The notes under the pieces: model-generated
Seen by the model: only the letters and a program-made list of their open reading frames with translations
Databases searched by the model: none
What the model was told of the DNA's origin: nothing
Made by a program: the position numbers and the translations under genes
Assembly (NCBI GenBank): GCA_051656645.1
Contig: JBOGCH010000045.1
Span: forward strand, 31,436-95,435
Direction: 5' to 3'
Origin: JBOGCH01 sp051656645
GTDB lineage: Bacteria; Bacteroidota; Bacteroidia; Bacteroidales; Marinifilaceae
Length of the DNA: 64,000 bases
Part shown: piece by piece, positions 42,818 through 51,597 of the stretch
Layout of the letters: the number at the start of each line of letters is the position of its first letter
Numbering within the stretch: position 1 is the stretch's first letter

Positions 42818-43510
42818 ATGATTTATTCACACGAAGTACAACAAATGTGCGTTGTAAAAAAAGGACCTAACCACGGTCCAGCTCCAATTCCTGAAGAAGG
42901 AAAATGGGTACGCTCAAAAGAGATCAAAGACATTTCCGGATTAACTCACGGTATTGGATGGTGTGCTCCTCAACAAGGTACTTGTAAATTAACGCTTAAC
43001 GTTAAAGACGGTATCATTGAAGAGGCTTTAATTGAAACAGTAGGATGTTCAGGTATGACTCACTCTGCTGCTATGGCATCTGAAATCCTTCCTGGAAAAA
43101 CTTTATTGGAAGCATTAAACACTGACTTAGTGTGTGACGCTATCAACACTGCAATGCGCGAATTATTCCTACAAATCGTTTACGGACGTACTCAAAGTGC
43201 TTTCTCTGAAGGTGGTCTACCTATCGGTGCTGGTCTTGAGGACTTAGGAAAAGGTCTACGTAGCCAAGTTGGTACTATGTACGGTACTAAAGCTAAAGGT
43301 ACTCGTTACCTAGAAATGGCTGAAGGTTATGTAACTCGCATGGCTCTTGATGAGGATGGAGAAGTTATCGGATACGAATTTGTGCACATGGGTAAATTCA
43401 TGGACATGGTGAAAAAAGGTATCTCTGCTAACGAGGCACTAGAAAAAGCAAAAGGAAACTACGGACGTTTTGCTGAAGCTACTAAATATATCGATCCACG
43501 TCACGAATAA
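42818..43510 (+). CDS. NifU-like iron-sulfur scaffold protein (partner of GGGtGRT)
   Basis: 230 residues. The central part resembles the NifU/IscU N-terminal scaffold fold, with Cys residues in 'GIGWCAPQQGTCKL' and 'ETVGCSGMTHSAAMASEILPGKTLLEAL', the latter like the IscU block around its conserved Cys. The final 80 residues ('GTRYLEMAEGYVTRMALDEDGEVIGYEFVHMGKFMD') are specific to this group. It always seems to occur with the GGGtGRT gene, here 19 bp downstream. I infer that it binds or delivers an Fe-S cluster for that protein. The biochemical role of the pair is not known to me. Codon bias (GGT, GCT, CGT, ATC) indicates very high expression. Confidence 0.78.
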   Translation: MIYSHEVQQMCVVKKGPNHGPAPIPEEGKWVRSKEIKDISGLTHGIGWCAPQQGTCKLTLNVKDGIIEEALIETVGCSGMTHSAAMASEILPGKTLLEALNTDLVCDAINTAMRELFLQIVYGRTQSAFSEGGLPIGAGLEDLGKGLRSQVGTMYGTKAKGTRYLEMAEGYVTRMALDEDGEVIGYEFVHMGKFMDMVKKGISANEALEKAKGNYGRFAEATKYIDPRHE

Positions 43511-43529
43511 TAAAGGAGGAAATAACAAT

Positions 43530-44528
43530 ATGGCATTATTTGAAAGTTACGACCGTCGAATTAATCAGATTAACGCGGTTTTAAATAGCTACGGAATTAA
43601 AGATATCGATGAGGCTAAAGCAATTTGCGACGCTAAAGGAATCGATCCGTACACAATGTGTAAAGAAATCCAACCTATCGCTTTTGAAAACGCTGCATGG
43701 GCTTACGTTGTAGGTGCTGCTATCGCTATCAAAAAAGGTTGTGTAAAAGCTGCTGAAGCTGCTGAAGCTATCGGTGAAGGATTACAAGCTTTCTGTATCG
43801 CTGGATCAGTTGCTGACGATCGTCGCGTAGGTATCGGTCACGGTAACCTTGCTGCAATGTTACTTCGTGACGAAACTAAATGTTTCGCTTTCCTTGCAGG
43901 ACACGAATCTTTCGCTGCTGCTGAAGGTGCTATCGGTATCGCAAAATCGGCTAACAAAGTTCGTAAAGAGCCTCTACAAGTTATCCTTAACGGTCTTGGT
44001 AAAGATGCTGCTATGATCATCTCTCGTATCAACGGTTTTACATACGTTCAAACTGAGTTTGATTACTACTCAGGTGAATTGAAAATTGTACAAGAGAAAG
44101 CATATTCTGCTGGAGAGCGTGCAAAAGTACGTTGTTACGGTGCTGACGATGTTAGAGAAGGTGTAGCTATCATGCGCGGTGAAGGTGTTGACGTATCAAT
44201 CACTGGTAACTCAACTAACCCAACACGTTTCCAACACCCGGTTGCTGGTACATACAAAAAAGAGTGTATGGAGCAAGGTAAAAAATACTTCTCTGTAGCT
44301 TCAGGTGGTGGTACTGGACGTACACTTCACCCAGACAACATGGCTGCTGGTCCTGCTTCTTACGGTATGACTGACACTATGGGACGTATGCACGGTGACG
44401 CTCAGTTCGCTGGTTCTTCATCTGTTCCTGCTCACGTAGAAATGATGGGATTCCTTGGAATGGGTAACAACCCAATGGTAGGTGCTACTGTTGCTGTAGC
44501 GGTTTCTATCGAGGAAGCTTCTAAGTAA
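43530..44528 (+). CDS. GGGtGRT family protein
   Basis: 332 residues from the ATG at 43530, which has AAAGGAGGA 10-18 nt upstream, a rare strong Shine-Dalgarno for this phylum. An in-frame start at 43470 would overlap the previous gene and is rejected. The family motif 'SGGGTGRTLHPDN' that names Pfam GGGtGRT is present near residue 265, and 'FCIAGSVADDRRVGIGHGNLAAMLL' is another conserved block. It is a glycine- and alanine-rich soluble protein with no signal peptide. Its function is not established, to my knowledge. With its NifU-like partner it is among the genes with the most biased codon use in this window. Confidence 0.88.
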   Translation: MALFESYDRRINQINAVLNSYGIKDIDEAKAICDAKGIDPYTMCKEIQPIAFENAAWAYVVGAAIAIKKGCVKAAEAAEAIGEGLQAFCIAGSVADDRRVGIGHGNLAAMLLRDETKCFAFLAGHESFAAAEGAIGIAKSANKVRKEPLQVILNGLGKDAAMIISRINGFTYVQTEFDYYSGELKIVQEKAYSAGERAKVRCYGADDVREGVAIMRGEGVDVSITGNSTNPTRFQHPVAGTYKKECMEQGKKYFSVASGGGTGRTLHPDNMAAGPASYGMTDTMGRMHGDAQFAGSSSVPAHVEMMGFLGMGNNPMVGATVAVAVSIEEASK

Positions 44529-44551
44529 TTAGAAACTACTTAAATATATAA

Positions 44552-44587
44552 AGCATTGTAGCCGTTATGGTTACAATGCTTTTTTTA
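44552..44587 (+). terminator. Intrinsic terminator after GGGtGRT
   Basis: A 12-bp stem AGCATTGTAGCC/GGTTACAATGCT with one G-U pair (44552-44563 with 44569-44580) and seven T. Confidence 0.9.
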
Positions 44588-44760
44588 TTTTATAATATCA
44601 TGTTCAGATGCCATTAATTCGAATAGTTAGATGCATCGTTATGATAATGAGCACTCCTATAATTAGTCTGTAGAATGTCTTTTTGGACTATGAATAACGT
44701 CATAGTTTAGTGTTAATAGGTGTTAATCGTAAAGTATCAAAACGGAATATTTCTCATTAT

Positions 44761-44803
44761 TTCTGGCGCCAATCTGACGCCAAGAAAAAAAGTGGCGCCA
44801 GAA
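44761..44803. repeat. Inverted repeat with GGCGCC cores upstream of the integrase fragment
   Basis: TTCTGGCGCCA (44761-44771) and TGGCGCCAGAA (44793-44803) are perfect 11-bp arms; a third related copy TGACGCCA lies between them. GC-rich repeats in an AT-rich gap directly before an integrase start may be recombinase or regulator binding sites, or one end of the inserted element. Confidence 0.6.
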
Positions 44804-44874
44804 AACGTTGTAACGTATTGGTATATAAAATCTTACGCAAAAATCTTTAAATTTTTTAACTATAATATGTCAAT

Positions 44875-45369
44875 ATGAGAAGTACATTTAGTGTAAGTTA
44901 TGCACTACGTAAAAACAGAGTATCAAAAGATGGACAATCAACAATCGATTTATCCATTTGCATAAACAATAACCGTGTAAGATTAACTACAGGTAAGAAA
45001 GTATCACCTGCCAATTGGGATGCCATTAAACAACGTGTAAGGGGTAATTCTGAACAAGCCTTATTACTTAATGAATACCTTGAATCAATTAAATATAAGC
45101 TACTACAATGCGAAATAGATTTAGTGAATCATGGATTCAATGTAACACCCGAATTACTAAAAGATGCCTATCTAAATAATGTAGAAATGCTCAAAGAGAA
45201 ATCTTTAATGGATGTGTTTATTGAGCATAACACACAGCAACAAGCTATGGTGGGTAAAGGCATATCAAAAGCAACCTACTTTGTTTCTGAGCACATACTA
45301 CGACTAATTACCGATTTTCTAAAAAAGAGATACAAGCGAAATGATATATATCTTATTCGAGAGACATAA
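44875..45369 (+). pseudogene. Tyrosine recombinase, N-terminal fragment
   Basis: 164 residues covering the arm-binding domain ('SVSYALRKNRVSKDGQSTIDLSICINN...RLTTGKKVSPANWDAIKQRV') and the first half of the SAM-like core-binding domain ('KSLMDVFIEHNTQQQAMVGKGISKATYFVSE'). It stops at TAA directly after 'KRNDIYLIRET', and the catalytic domain is absent. A matching C-terminal end of such an enzyme, on the same strand, lies at 58025-58183. The simplest reading is one integrase gene split by 12.7 kb of inserted DNA with loss of its middle. A Bacteroidetes conjugative or mobilizable transposon integrase is the likely origin. Confidence 0.82.
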
Positions 45370-45735
45370 CTTGTAATCACGAAATAATACCTCAAGAATT
45401 TCGCAATCTTGAGTTTAGTAGATTTCCAAAATGGATTGAATGGCTGTTAAGTTTAAGAAATGCTATCGTAAAACCTTTGGGGTTAGATACAAAAAGCAGA
45501 TTTGCTATCCGATAAAAACGAGCATGAAGAGGTTTTTGGAATGTCTGACAAGCATCTATCATTTCATGTTTCGATGTGGTGCGATGAATATAAAGATGGG
45601 AAACAGGAGTTGCGAATTACTACTATTGTGAAGTATAATAACTGGTTTGAACGAGTATATTTCTTTATAATCAGATCCTTTCATAAGGTCATAATAAAAT
45701 CTATTTTGAATAATATATACAAAAAGGCACTCTAA
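45370..45735 (+). pseudogene. DUF2867-type protein, 5'-truncated and frameshifted
   Basis: Two overlapping frames join into one protein: 'PQEFRNLEFSRFPKWIEWLL' and 'SLRNAIVKPLGL' in the first, then after a shift near 45510 'DKNEHEEVFGMSDKHLSFHVSMWCDEY' and 'FERVYFFIIRSFHKVIIKSILNN' in the second. This is the C-terminal two thirds of a DUF2867 protein. The 5' part is missing because the frame begins at the junction with the integrase fragment, so the junction falls within this gene. The function of the family is unknown to me. It is followed after 1 bp by the Crp-type regulator. Confidence 0.7.
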
Positions 45736-45736
45736 T

Positions 45737-46312
45737 ATGGATACAATTAATGATTATCATATTTCGGAATTAGATTTATCGAAACTTGAAATTTATATTT
45801 TAGAGTACGGGACATTACTCACTGTACGTAAGAAGGAATATTTTATAAAACAAAATGACCTAAGTAGTTATGTGGGTTTTATTAGAAAAGGAATGTTTCG
45901 TTATACTCGTATTGATAGTTCAGGAAATGAACATATTGTAGGGTATAGTTTCGAGAAAGAATTTATAGGTGAATATAGTGCAAATTTGTGCAATAGAGAA
46001 TCACTCGTGAATATTCAGGCGATTGTAGATAGCGAAGTATATCTTGTCAAATATTCTGATATGTTAAAACTATGGGACTCTTCAATTGAATATCAGCGAC
46101 TGGGGCGGATTGTAGCAGAACAACTATTTGTAATGACATATAAACGTCTAATTGATAGTTATTGCAGCACGCCAGAAGAACGATATATAGACCTAATGAA
46201 GCGTTATCCAAACTTGAAAGAACTGATACCTTTAAAAGAGATTGCATCATTTATTGGAATTACTCCTGAAACTCTGAGTAATATTCGCAGACGATTATTG
46301 AAAAAGTCTTGA
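45737..46312 (+). CDS. Crp/Fnr-family transcriptional regulator
   Basis: 191 residues. The N-terminal cyclic-nucleotide-binding fold includes 'GTLLTVRKKEYFIKQNDLSSYVGFIRKGMFRYTR', and the C-terminal winged helix has 'PLKEIASFIGITPETLSNIRRRLL' as recognition helix. There are no Fnr-type N-terminal Cys. In Bacteroidetes such regulators often sit next to the DUF2867 and SDR genes they presumably control. The SDR gene follows 66 bp later and has its own -7 box (TAACTTTG, 46345-46352). Confidence 0.88.
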   Translation: MDTINDYHISELDLSKLEIYILEYGTLLTVRKKEYFIKQNDLSSYVGFIRKGMFRYTRIDSSGNEHIVGYSFEKEFIGEYSANLCNRESLVNIQAIVDSEVYLVKYSDMLKLWDSSIEYQRLGRIVAEQLFVMTYKRLIDSYCSTPEERYIDLMKRYPNLKELIPLKEIASFIGITPETLSNIRRRLLKKS

Positions 46313-46378
46313 AATAGATTAAGCATAATCGAGATATTGAATGGTAACTTTGCGACAATAATTTAACATTAATGTAGT

Positions 46379-47095
46379 ATGAGAAATATAGTCATAATAG
46401 GTGCATCATCTGGAATTGGTAGATGTTTGGCTGAAATATATTCAAAAGAGGGTGCGACAATTGTAATTACAGGTCGTAGAGAAGAAAAACTGGTAGAGGT
46501 CAAAGAGATTTGCGGAGGTAAATGTTATACCAAAGTCTTTGATGTAACAGCGATTGACTCTTTGCATAATACTTTGAATGAGATTTATGAACTGCTCGGC
46601 TCTATTGATTTAATGATTATATCTTCAGGAACAGGAGAGCTTAATCCCGAATTAAAATATGAGTTAGAAAAGCCGACATTGGACACCAATATAATAGGCT
46701 GGACTTGTATAGTTGATTGGACGATGAATCAATTTGAGAAACAAGGTTTTGGGCATTTAGTTTCTATTAGTTCCGTTGGAGGATTGCGAGGAAGTGGCGT
46801 TGCTCCGGCTTATAACGCATCTAAGGCATTTCAAATGAACTATATGGAAGGAATGCTCCAAAAAGCTAACAAAATTGGTAAAAAAGTATTTGTAACAGAC
46901 ATTCGTCCGGGATTTGTAGATACAGCTATGGCCAAAGGAGATGGGCTCTTTTGGGTTGCTCCAGTAGAGAAGACAGGAAAGCAGATTTACACAGCAATTA
47001 AAAAAAGAAAAAGCATTGCATACATTACGAAAAGATGGAGGTTCATTGCTTTTATTTTAAAACACATACCATCTTTTGTGTACTCTAAAATGTAA
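46379..47095 (+). CDS. Short-chain dehydrogenase/reductase (SDR)
   Basis: 238 residues. Nucleotide motif 'VIIGASSGIGRCLAEIY', 'ISSGTGELN' in place of the usual NNAG, and the catalytic set Ser ('SISSVGG'), Tyr and Lys ('YNASKAFQ'). It is a classical SDR with NAD(P)H, acting in the cytoplasm on an unknown carbonyl or alcohol. With the Crp-type regulator and DUF2867 gene it forms a small metabolic module carried in the island. The C-terminal 'KRKSIAYITKRWRFIAFILKHIP' is basic and may be membrane-associated. Confidence 0.88.
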   Translation: MRNIVIIGASSGIGRCLAEIYSKEGATIVITGRREEKLVEVKEICGGKCYTKVFDVTAIDSLHNTLNEIYELLGSIDLMIISSGTGELNPELKYELEKPTLDTNIIGWTCIVDWTMNQFEKQGFGHLVSISSVGGLRGSGVAPAYNASKAFQMNYMEGMLQKANKIGKKVFVTDIRPGFVDTAMAKGDGLFWVAPVEKTGKQIYTAIKKRKSIAYITKRWRFIAFILKHIPSFVYSKM

Positions 47096-47139
47096 TTATC
47101 ATAAAAACAATATTTTACAAACTCAATATCGTAAATACA

Positions 47140-47478
47140 ATGAAAAAGATTTTATTAATGCTACTATTGCCAGTTATGTTTATTTCATGCAATAAAGAAA
47201 ATGAGGATGTTGTAGAAAAAACTACTCTTACAGTAGAATCACAGATTAAAGAGTATACTCCGTGAGGAAGTGATCACTCTATGATGGAATAAATATCAAG
47301 GAGGGTAAAAGTTCTGTATGGCAAATTATACCTATAAACAGTATAGAAGGTTTCGCTTATGTTGAGGGTAATGAGTATGAACTATCTGTATATAAAACTA
47401 CTTTATCAAATCCTCCTATGGACGGAAGTAATGTTAAGTACAAACTAATTGAGGTATTGCAACAAAATAAGGATTAGA
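47140..47478 (+). pseudogene. DUF4377-like lipoprotein, broken
   Basis: A lipoprotein signal ('LLLPVMFISCNKEN') and 'TTLTVESQIKEYTP' run into a stop at about 47265. The remaining part continues in another frame: 'YDGINIKEGKSSVWQIIPINSIEGFAYVEGNEYELSVYKTTL' and 'GSNVKYKLIEVLQQNKD'. The pattern around 'IEGFAYVEGNEYELSVYK' fits the DUF4377 family of small lipoproteins. At least one frameshift makes it a pseudogene unless it is a sequencing error. Confidence 0.65.
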
Positions 47479-47516
47479 AAATCTGATTTTATTTTACTGA
47501 TTAATGTAAAAGATAA

Positions 47517-48157
47517 ATGACCGAATGGGAAGTAACTAATAAACAAATTTACAAAATGCTGAGGCATCCATATCAGATAGACAAAAGCGTTGTTGATGAT
47601 ATGGCTTCTGCATATTTGGAGTTTGTGGAAGAGTTGTTTCAGTATATCAATAACGTAAAAGACAATAAGGAGCTTATTCGCAAATTAAACACTGCTTATA
47701 TCGAGTTTGCCACCATAAAGTAATTTGAAGAATTTATCCCAACAGAATATAACAAACTCAAAATCGTATTCCTCAATAAATTGATTACTCTTGTCGAGAA
47801 AGAACAAGACCTACTATATCGTCAGATGGAATACCCTAAATTCTTTATCAATATTGAATCAGAATGGAAATCACCTATTTGTATAAATCCCGATGAAGTA
47901 AAACTGATTGATATAATGGAACTTGCTTGTGGCTTCTTTTATATTGCAAGCGCTTTGCATCGCACTGATAAAAAAGAGTTGTATTTAACCGATGTTACAC
48001 GCCTATTTGAAAAGATGTTTAATGTCAATTTGGGCGATATATACAAAAAGGAGATACCGTAATCAAGCGAAAGCCAAGCAAAATCACAGAGTTTTTAGAC
48101 AAATTAAAAACTGCGATTATTCAAAAGAGCAAAGAAGCAGGTTATTATCAGCCATAA
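47517..48157 (+). pseudogene. RteC-like regulator of excision, broken
   Basis: Three pieces give one protein. 'MTEWEVTNKQIYKMLRHPYQ' to 'LNTAYIEFATIK' ends at an in-frame TAA (47721). The same frame continues 'FEEFIPTEYNKLKIVFLNKLITLVEKEQDLLYRQMEYPKFF' and 'LGDIYKKEI'. After a shift near 48058 it ends 'KPSKITEFLDKLKTAIIQKSKEAGYYQP'. The 'FIPTEYNKLK.FLNKLI.LVEKE' stretch is the RteC landmark known from CTnDOT-type elements, where RteC promotes excision gene expression. One stop and one frameshift make it inactive. Confidence 0.65.
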
Positions 48158-48312
48158 AAATAGAGAAATATTTAATGCTGTTTATCAGTAAGATAGAAGT
48201 TATTTATAGGGGAGTACCAGTGGTATTCCCCTAATTTATTTGCGTTCGTTTGCAGAACTTTGCGGTATCAATCGATTGGTAAAGTGAATGTTTAACCGTA
48301 AAACGAAGCAAA

Positions 48313-48645
48313 ATGTATATAGATAATGAAGATTTCGAGAAGTGGATGGAGAAGCTCTCTAAAAGGCTCAAAGAGATAAGCCAAGATATAAAATCACTCA
48401 TCAATACCAACAACGTACTGGACGAGAACGAAAAAATTCTCGACAATCAAGATATGGCATTTCTGTTAAAAATGTCCTACCGACCCCTGCAACGCTACCG
48501 TTCAAGTAATACGTTACCCTACTTTAAAATCGGGCAGAAAATATATTATCGAGCATCCGATATTCGGGCGTTTGTTCACGAAAAAGCCGACTACAACTCA
48601 TTTAAACGGTTCGAGAAAGAGCATTTTCCACCACCAGAAGAGTAA
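48313..48645 (+). CDS. Helix-turn-helix (excisionase/MerR-like) protein
   Basis: 110 residues. An N-terminal helical stretch is followed by 'LDNQDMAFLLKMSYRPLQRYRSSNTLPYFKIGQKIYYRASDIRAFV', the winged helix-turn-helix seen in small DNA-binding proteins of Bacteroidetes conjugative elements. It lies between the rteC-like pseudogene and the mobilization region and probably regulates excision or mobilization genes. Confidence 0.8.
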   Translation: MYIDNEDFEKWMEKLSKRLKEISQDIKSLINTNNVLDENEKILDNQDMAFLLKMSYRPLQRYRSSNTLPYFKIGQKIYYRASDIRAFVHEKADYNSFKRFEKEHFPPPEE

Positions 48646-48929
48646 CCGCAGATTGTGGCAATTTGGTGAAGTTCAATTTTGTCAGATTGCCATACCACCG
48701 CCCCCGATTTAGCATTTGAGGCTATTACTTTACAGTAACGCTCAAAGGGCTAAATCAAGCAAGAGGGAACTGGATAAGTCCTGTTCTTCCCTCTTGCCCT
48801 TCGGGGCAAACCTTTCATTAGTAACGTATTGCGAAAATATAGCGTAATGGCATCTGTAATAAATATAAATGCTTTATTATTTATTATCAGATGTTTAGCC
48901 CTCATATTTTCGATTAAAAAGTAATTAGT
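48646..48929. other. Highly structured non-coding region, candidate oriT of the mobilizable element
   Basis: Directly upstream of the mobilization genes. Stems: GATTTAGC/GCTAAATC enclosing TTTGAG/CTCAAA (about 48706-48756), AAGAGGGAA/TTCCCTCTT (about 48760-48800), and GCCC-TTCG-GGGC (near 48800-48810). A TTGCCATACCACCGCCCCC tract precedes them. Such clustered repeats next to relaxase genes are typical of transfer origins. The nick site cannot be assigned by eye. The last stems could also act as a terminator of the upstream gene. Confidence 0.5.
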
Positions 48930-49514
48930 ATGTCAAACAGTAATCGTAAAACCATATTTACAACCGTCTCCATCGACCAAGATACGGCAAAGTTGGTTGA
49001 GAAGATATGTAAACGCTATTCGCTGAAAAAGGGCGAAGTTGTACGGTTGGCATTTGGCTATATCGATAAGGCACGTATCAACCCAAGCGAAGCCCCCGAA
49101 TCGGTAAAATCGGAACTGGCGAAGATAAACAAACGACAAGATGATATTATCCGCTTTATTCGACATTACGAGGAAGAACAACTCAACCCGATGATCCGCA
49201 CGGCTAATTCTATCGCAGTGCGGTTTGATGGAGTGGCAAAGGCTTTAGAAACACTTATCCTTTCACAGTTAGAAAATAGTCGAGAGAAACATTTAACCGT
49301 ACTACAAAAATTGAGTGAGCAGTTTACTAATCACGCAGAGGTCATTAATCAACAAGGCAAACAACTCTCCGCACTCTACCAGATACACCAAAGAGACTAT
49401 AAAAAGCTACTTCACTTAATACAGCTCTATTCTGAACTGTCAGCCTGTGGGGTAATGGATAGCAAACGAAAAGAGAACCTAAAGGCGGAAATTATCAATC
49501 AGATAAACATATAG
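48930..49514 (+). CDS. BfmA/BtgA-family mobilization protein
   Basis: 194 residues. The N-terminus carries a ribbon-helix-helix-like motif ('TIFTTVSIDQDTAKLVEKICKRYSLKKGEVVRLAFGYI'), followed by a long helical part. This matches the relaxosome accessory proteins BfmA/BtgA of small Bacteroides mobilizable elements. It should bind oriT and recruit the relaxase encoded 4 bp downstream. Confidence 0.82.
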   Translation: MSNSNRKTIFTTVSIDQDTAKLVEKICKRYSLKKGEVVRLAFGYIDKARINPSEAPESVKSELAKINKRQDDIIRFIRHYEEEQLNPMIRTANSIAVRFDGVAKALETLILSQLENSREKHLTVLQKLSEQFTNHAEVINQQGKQLSALYQIHQRDYKKLLHLIQLYSELSACGVMDSKRKENLKAEIINQINI

Positions 49515-49518
49515 AGCG

Positions 49519-50481
49519 ATGCACATAGATTTTGCACCACCATCAAAAGGCACATACAACAATGCAGGGAGCAGTCGAGCATTGGCGAGCTATATGGAAC
49601 ACGAAGATATGGAGCGTATGGAGAAAGGTATCTATACAGATGGTTTCTTTAACTTGACAGCCGATAATATCTATAAATCTCAAGTCGTAAAAGATATTGA
49701 TAAAAACATCGGGCAACTTCTAAAAACCGATGCAAAGTTTTACGCTATCCATATTAGCCCCTCCGAAGATGAAATCCGAGCGATGGGCATTACCCAGCAG
49801 GAGCAAGCCGAAGCGATGAAAAGATATATCCGAGAGGTGTTTATACCTGAATATGCTAAGAACTTTAACAAAGGATTATCGGCAGAGGATATAAAGTTTT
49901 ACGGTAAAATCTATTTTGACCGTGAACGCTCCGAAAATGCACTAAATCTACATTGTCATTTGATTATTAGCCGTAAAGACCAAACGAACAAAAAGAAGTT
50001 ATCGCCACTTACCAATCACAAAAACACCAAGAGAGGAACAGTTACAGGCGGTTTTGACCGTATAAAGCTATTCCAACAAGCAGAACAGGGTTTTGATAAA
50101 CTGTTCGGCTACAACCGCCAACAAGCAGAATCGTTTGACTATCACAATACAATGAAGAACGGCTCTATCTCCGAACAACTCCACTTGCAAAAGCAGATTA
50201 TCAATGCCAGTGAAATGAAAAAAGAGGCTCAACAACCTTGTAGCCAAGAAAACTTATTAGCTGATATACCAGAAAACAAGGTTACAGATAGACCAGTTTA
50301 CAACCTTGAAAATCTTCAAACTACCAAACAACCATACAGCCAATCTGAAAATGAAACATCGTTAGGTTCTTTAATCTCTTTTACCTCTTCGGGAGCAGAT
50401 TATCTGCCTGATGAGAACCTAACAGATGAAGAGCTTCGCAAATTCAAAAAGCGTAAACGCAAGAGAGGTCGAAGAATGTAA
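49519..50481 (+). CDS. Relaxase of the DUF5712/BfmB type
   Basis: 320 residues. 'MHIDFAPPSKGTYNNAGSSRALASYMEHED' is the characteristic start of this mobilization family. The motif 'ALNLHCHLIISRKD' has the His-x-His metal site of HUH-like relaxases, and 'AIHISPSEDEI' lies in the preceding strand. The C-terminus is polar and ends in a basic 'KKRKRKRGRRM'. It would nick oriT and lead the strand into a recipient when a helper conjugation system is present. Frames look intact, so mobilization could still work in trans. Confidence 0.82.
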   Translation: MHIDFAPPSKGTYNNAGSSRALASYMEHEDMERMEKGIYTDGFFNLTADNIYKSQVVKDIDKNIGQLLKTDAKFYAIHISPSEDEIRAMGITQQEQAEAMKRYIREVFIPEYAKNFNKGLSAEDIKFYGKIYFDRERSENALNLHCHLIISRKDQTNKKKLSPLTNHKNTKRGTVTGGFDRIKLFQQAEQGFDKLFGYNRQQAESFDYHNTMKNGSISEQLHLQKQIINASEMKKEAQQPCSQENLLADIPENKVTDRPVYNLENLQTTKQPYSQSENETSLGSLISFTSSGADYLPDENLTDEELRKFKKRKRKRGRRM

Positions 50482-50565
50482 TGTCTAATTTATATATACT
50501 GCTTGATATTAAGTTTGTATCTTTGTATGAATACTCTATGTAGTAACATATTAAGAATACAGTCG

Positions 50566-51597
50566 ATGGAAAATATAGAAATACAAAAAAATGCAGCGTT
50601 GAATGAAGAATTTGAGACGGCAAACAAGTTAGTGAGGTTAGGACTTGGAGAACTTCAAAATATCAATCTGGACAATGATTTTTATTTTTTGCCATTTCAA
50701 CTTTTGTCACAAGGGTTTGAACGTTTTATGAAAGCATACATTTGCGTTGCTTATGTGGAAAAGTATAAAACTCTACCTGATTCTTCCTACATAAAGTCAT
50801 TAGGGCATGATTTAGAGCGACTTTTAACTGAAATTATGTCGAATTATTATACTCACCACAAACCTATCCAGTTTGAATCAGATTGGCAGTTAATAAATGA
50901 AAATACTGATTTAAAAGAACTTCTATTCATATTATCTGAATTTGGGAAATTTGCTCGCTATTACAATTTTGACTTCATTACTGGCAGTTCAAGAATAGGT
51001 ATAAATCCCAAAGAAGCATGGCGTAAATTTGAAAATAAAATAAAGCCAATCGATGCTCAAACTATGGAAAAATTGATGAATCAAGACGTAGATCGTGAAG
51101 TATACCAAGAAATAACTAATTATATAATAGATATTTTTGAACGATTTATAGCATGCCTTTCAAGACAAATAATTTGGGGAACTTTAGGACAATTAGGTAA
51201 ACAGTTAACAATAAGTTCGTTCTTTGATTATGGGACTCTATATGAAAAGGATTTTGGAAAAACAGATTATCGAAAGAACACTACAAAGTATAAAGAAACT
51301 CCGAAATCTATACATAAGAGAACGGCATTAGATGAATTAAATCGAAAATTCAACCCTGATTTTAAATCAAAAAAACTGAGAAAATGTGACTATAATAGAG
51401 ATTGGCCTTTTTATGTTGATGAAATCATTATTGAATGTAGACAAAAACATTGGTGTATCGTTACTATTGATGGTTATGATTATGCTTTGAATGGTGCTGC
51501 AAAAGGACGTTATAAGCTAGAAAACCCACATGATGCGGGGATGGCTGTACTTGGTAAAAGCATAGGAGATTTTATTTCAATGGCATTAGCATTATAA
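50566..51597 (+). CDS. Unknown cargo protein, possible HEPN-type N-terminal domain
   Basis: 343 residues from the ATG at 50566. Two earlier in-frame ATGs (50503, 50527) lie on or before the likely transcription start, since the -7 box TATCTTTG is at 50518-50525. The segment 'FYFLPFQLLSQGFERFMKAYICVAYVEKYKTLP' followed by 'IKSLGHDLERLLTEIM' resembles HEPN-fold proteins, which include ribonucleases of defence and toxin systems. I do not find a clear R-x4-6-H motif. The C-terminal 100 residues ('DEIIIECRQKHWCIVTIDGYDYALNG') are not recognised. It lies between the mobilization genes and the next regulators, the usual place for cargo. Defence is a guess. Confidence 0.55.
   Translation: MENIEIQKNAALNEEFETANKLVRLGLGELQNINLDNDFYFLPFQLLSQGFERFMKAYICVAYVEKYKTLPDSSYIKSLGHDLERLLTEIMSNYYTHHKPIQFESDWQLINENTDLKELLFILSEFGKFARYYNFDFITGSSRIGINPKEAWRKFENKIKPIDAQTMEKLMNQDVDREVYQEITNYIIDIFERFIACLSRQIIWGTLGQLGKQLTISSFFDYGTLYEKDFGKTDYRKNTTKYKETPKSIHKRTALDELNRKFNPDFKSKKLRKCDYNRDWPFYVDEIIIECRQKHWCIVTIDGYDYALNGAAKGRYKLENPHDAGMAVLGKSIGDFISMALAL

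Larger units (their letters stand above)
44529..44874. other. Boundary stretch between the core genes and the mobile island
   Basis: Holds the terminator at 44552-44587 and the GGCGCC inverted repeat at 44761-44803. No gene seen. Confidence 0.5.

Noticed and set aside
43470..43529. Longer N-terminus for GGGtGRT overlapping the NifU-like gene
   Set aside because: The ATG at 43530 has a strong Shine-Dalgarno and starts the conserved sequence; the extension is the other gene read out of frame.
45440..45631. 63-codon frame as a separate small gene
   Set aside because: It is the out-of-frame start of the DUF2867 remnant; the family residues are in the neighbouring frames.
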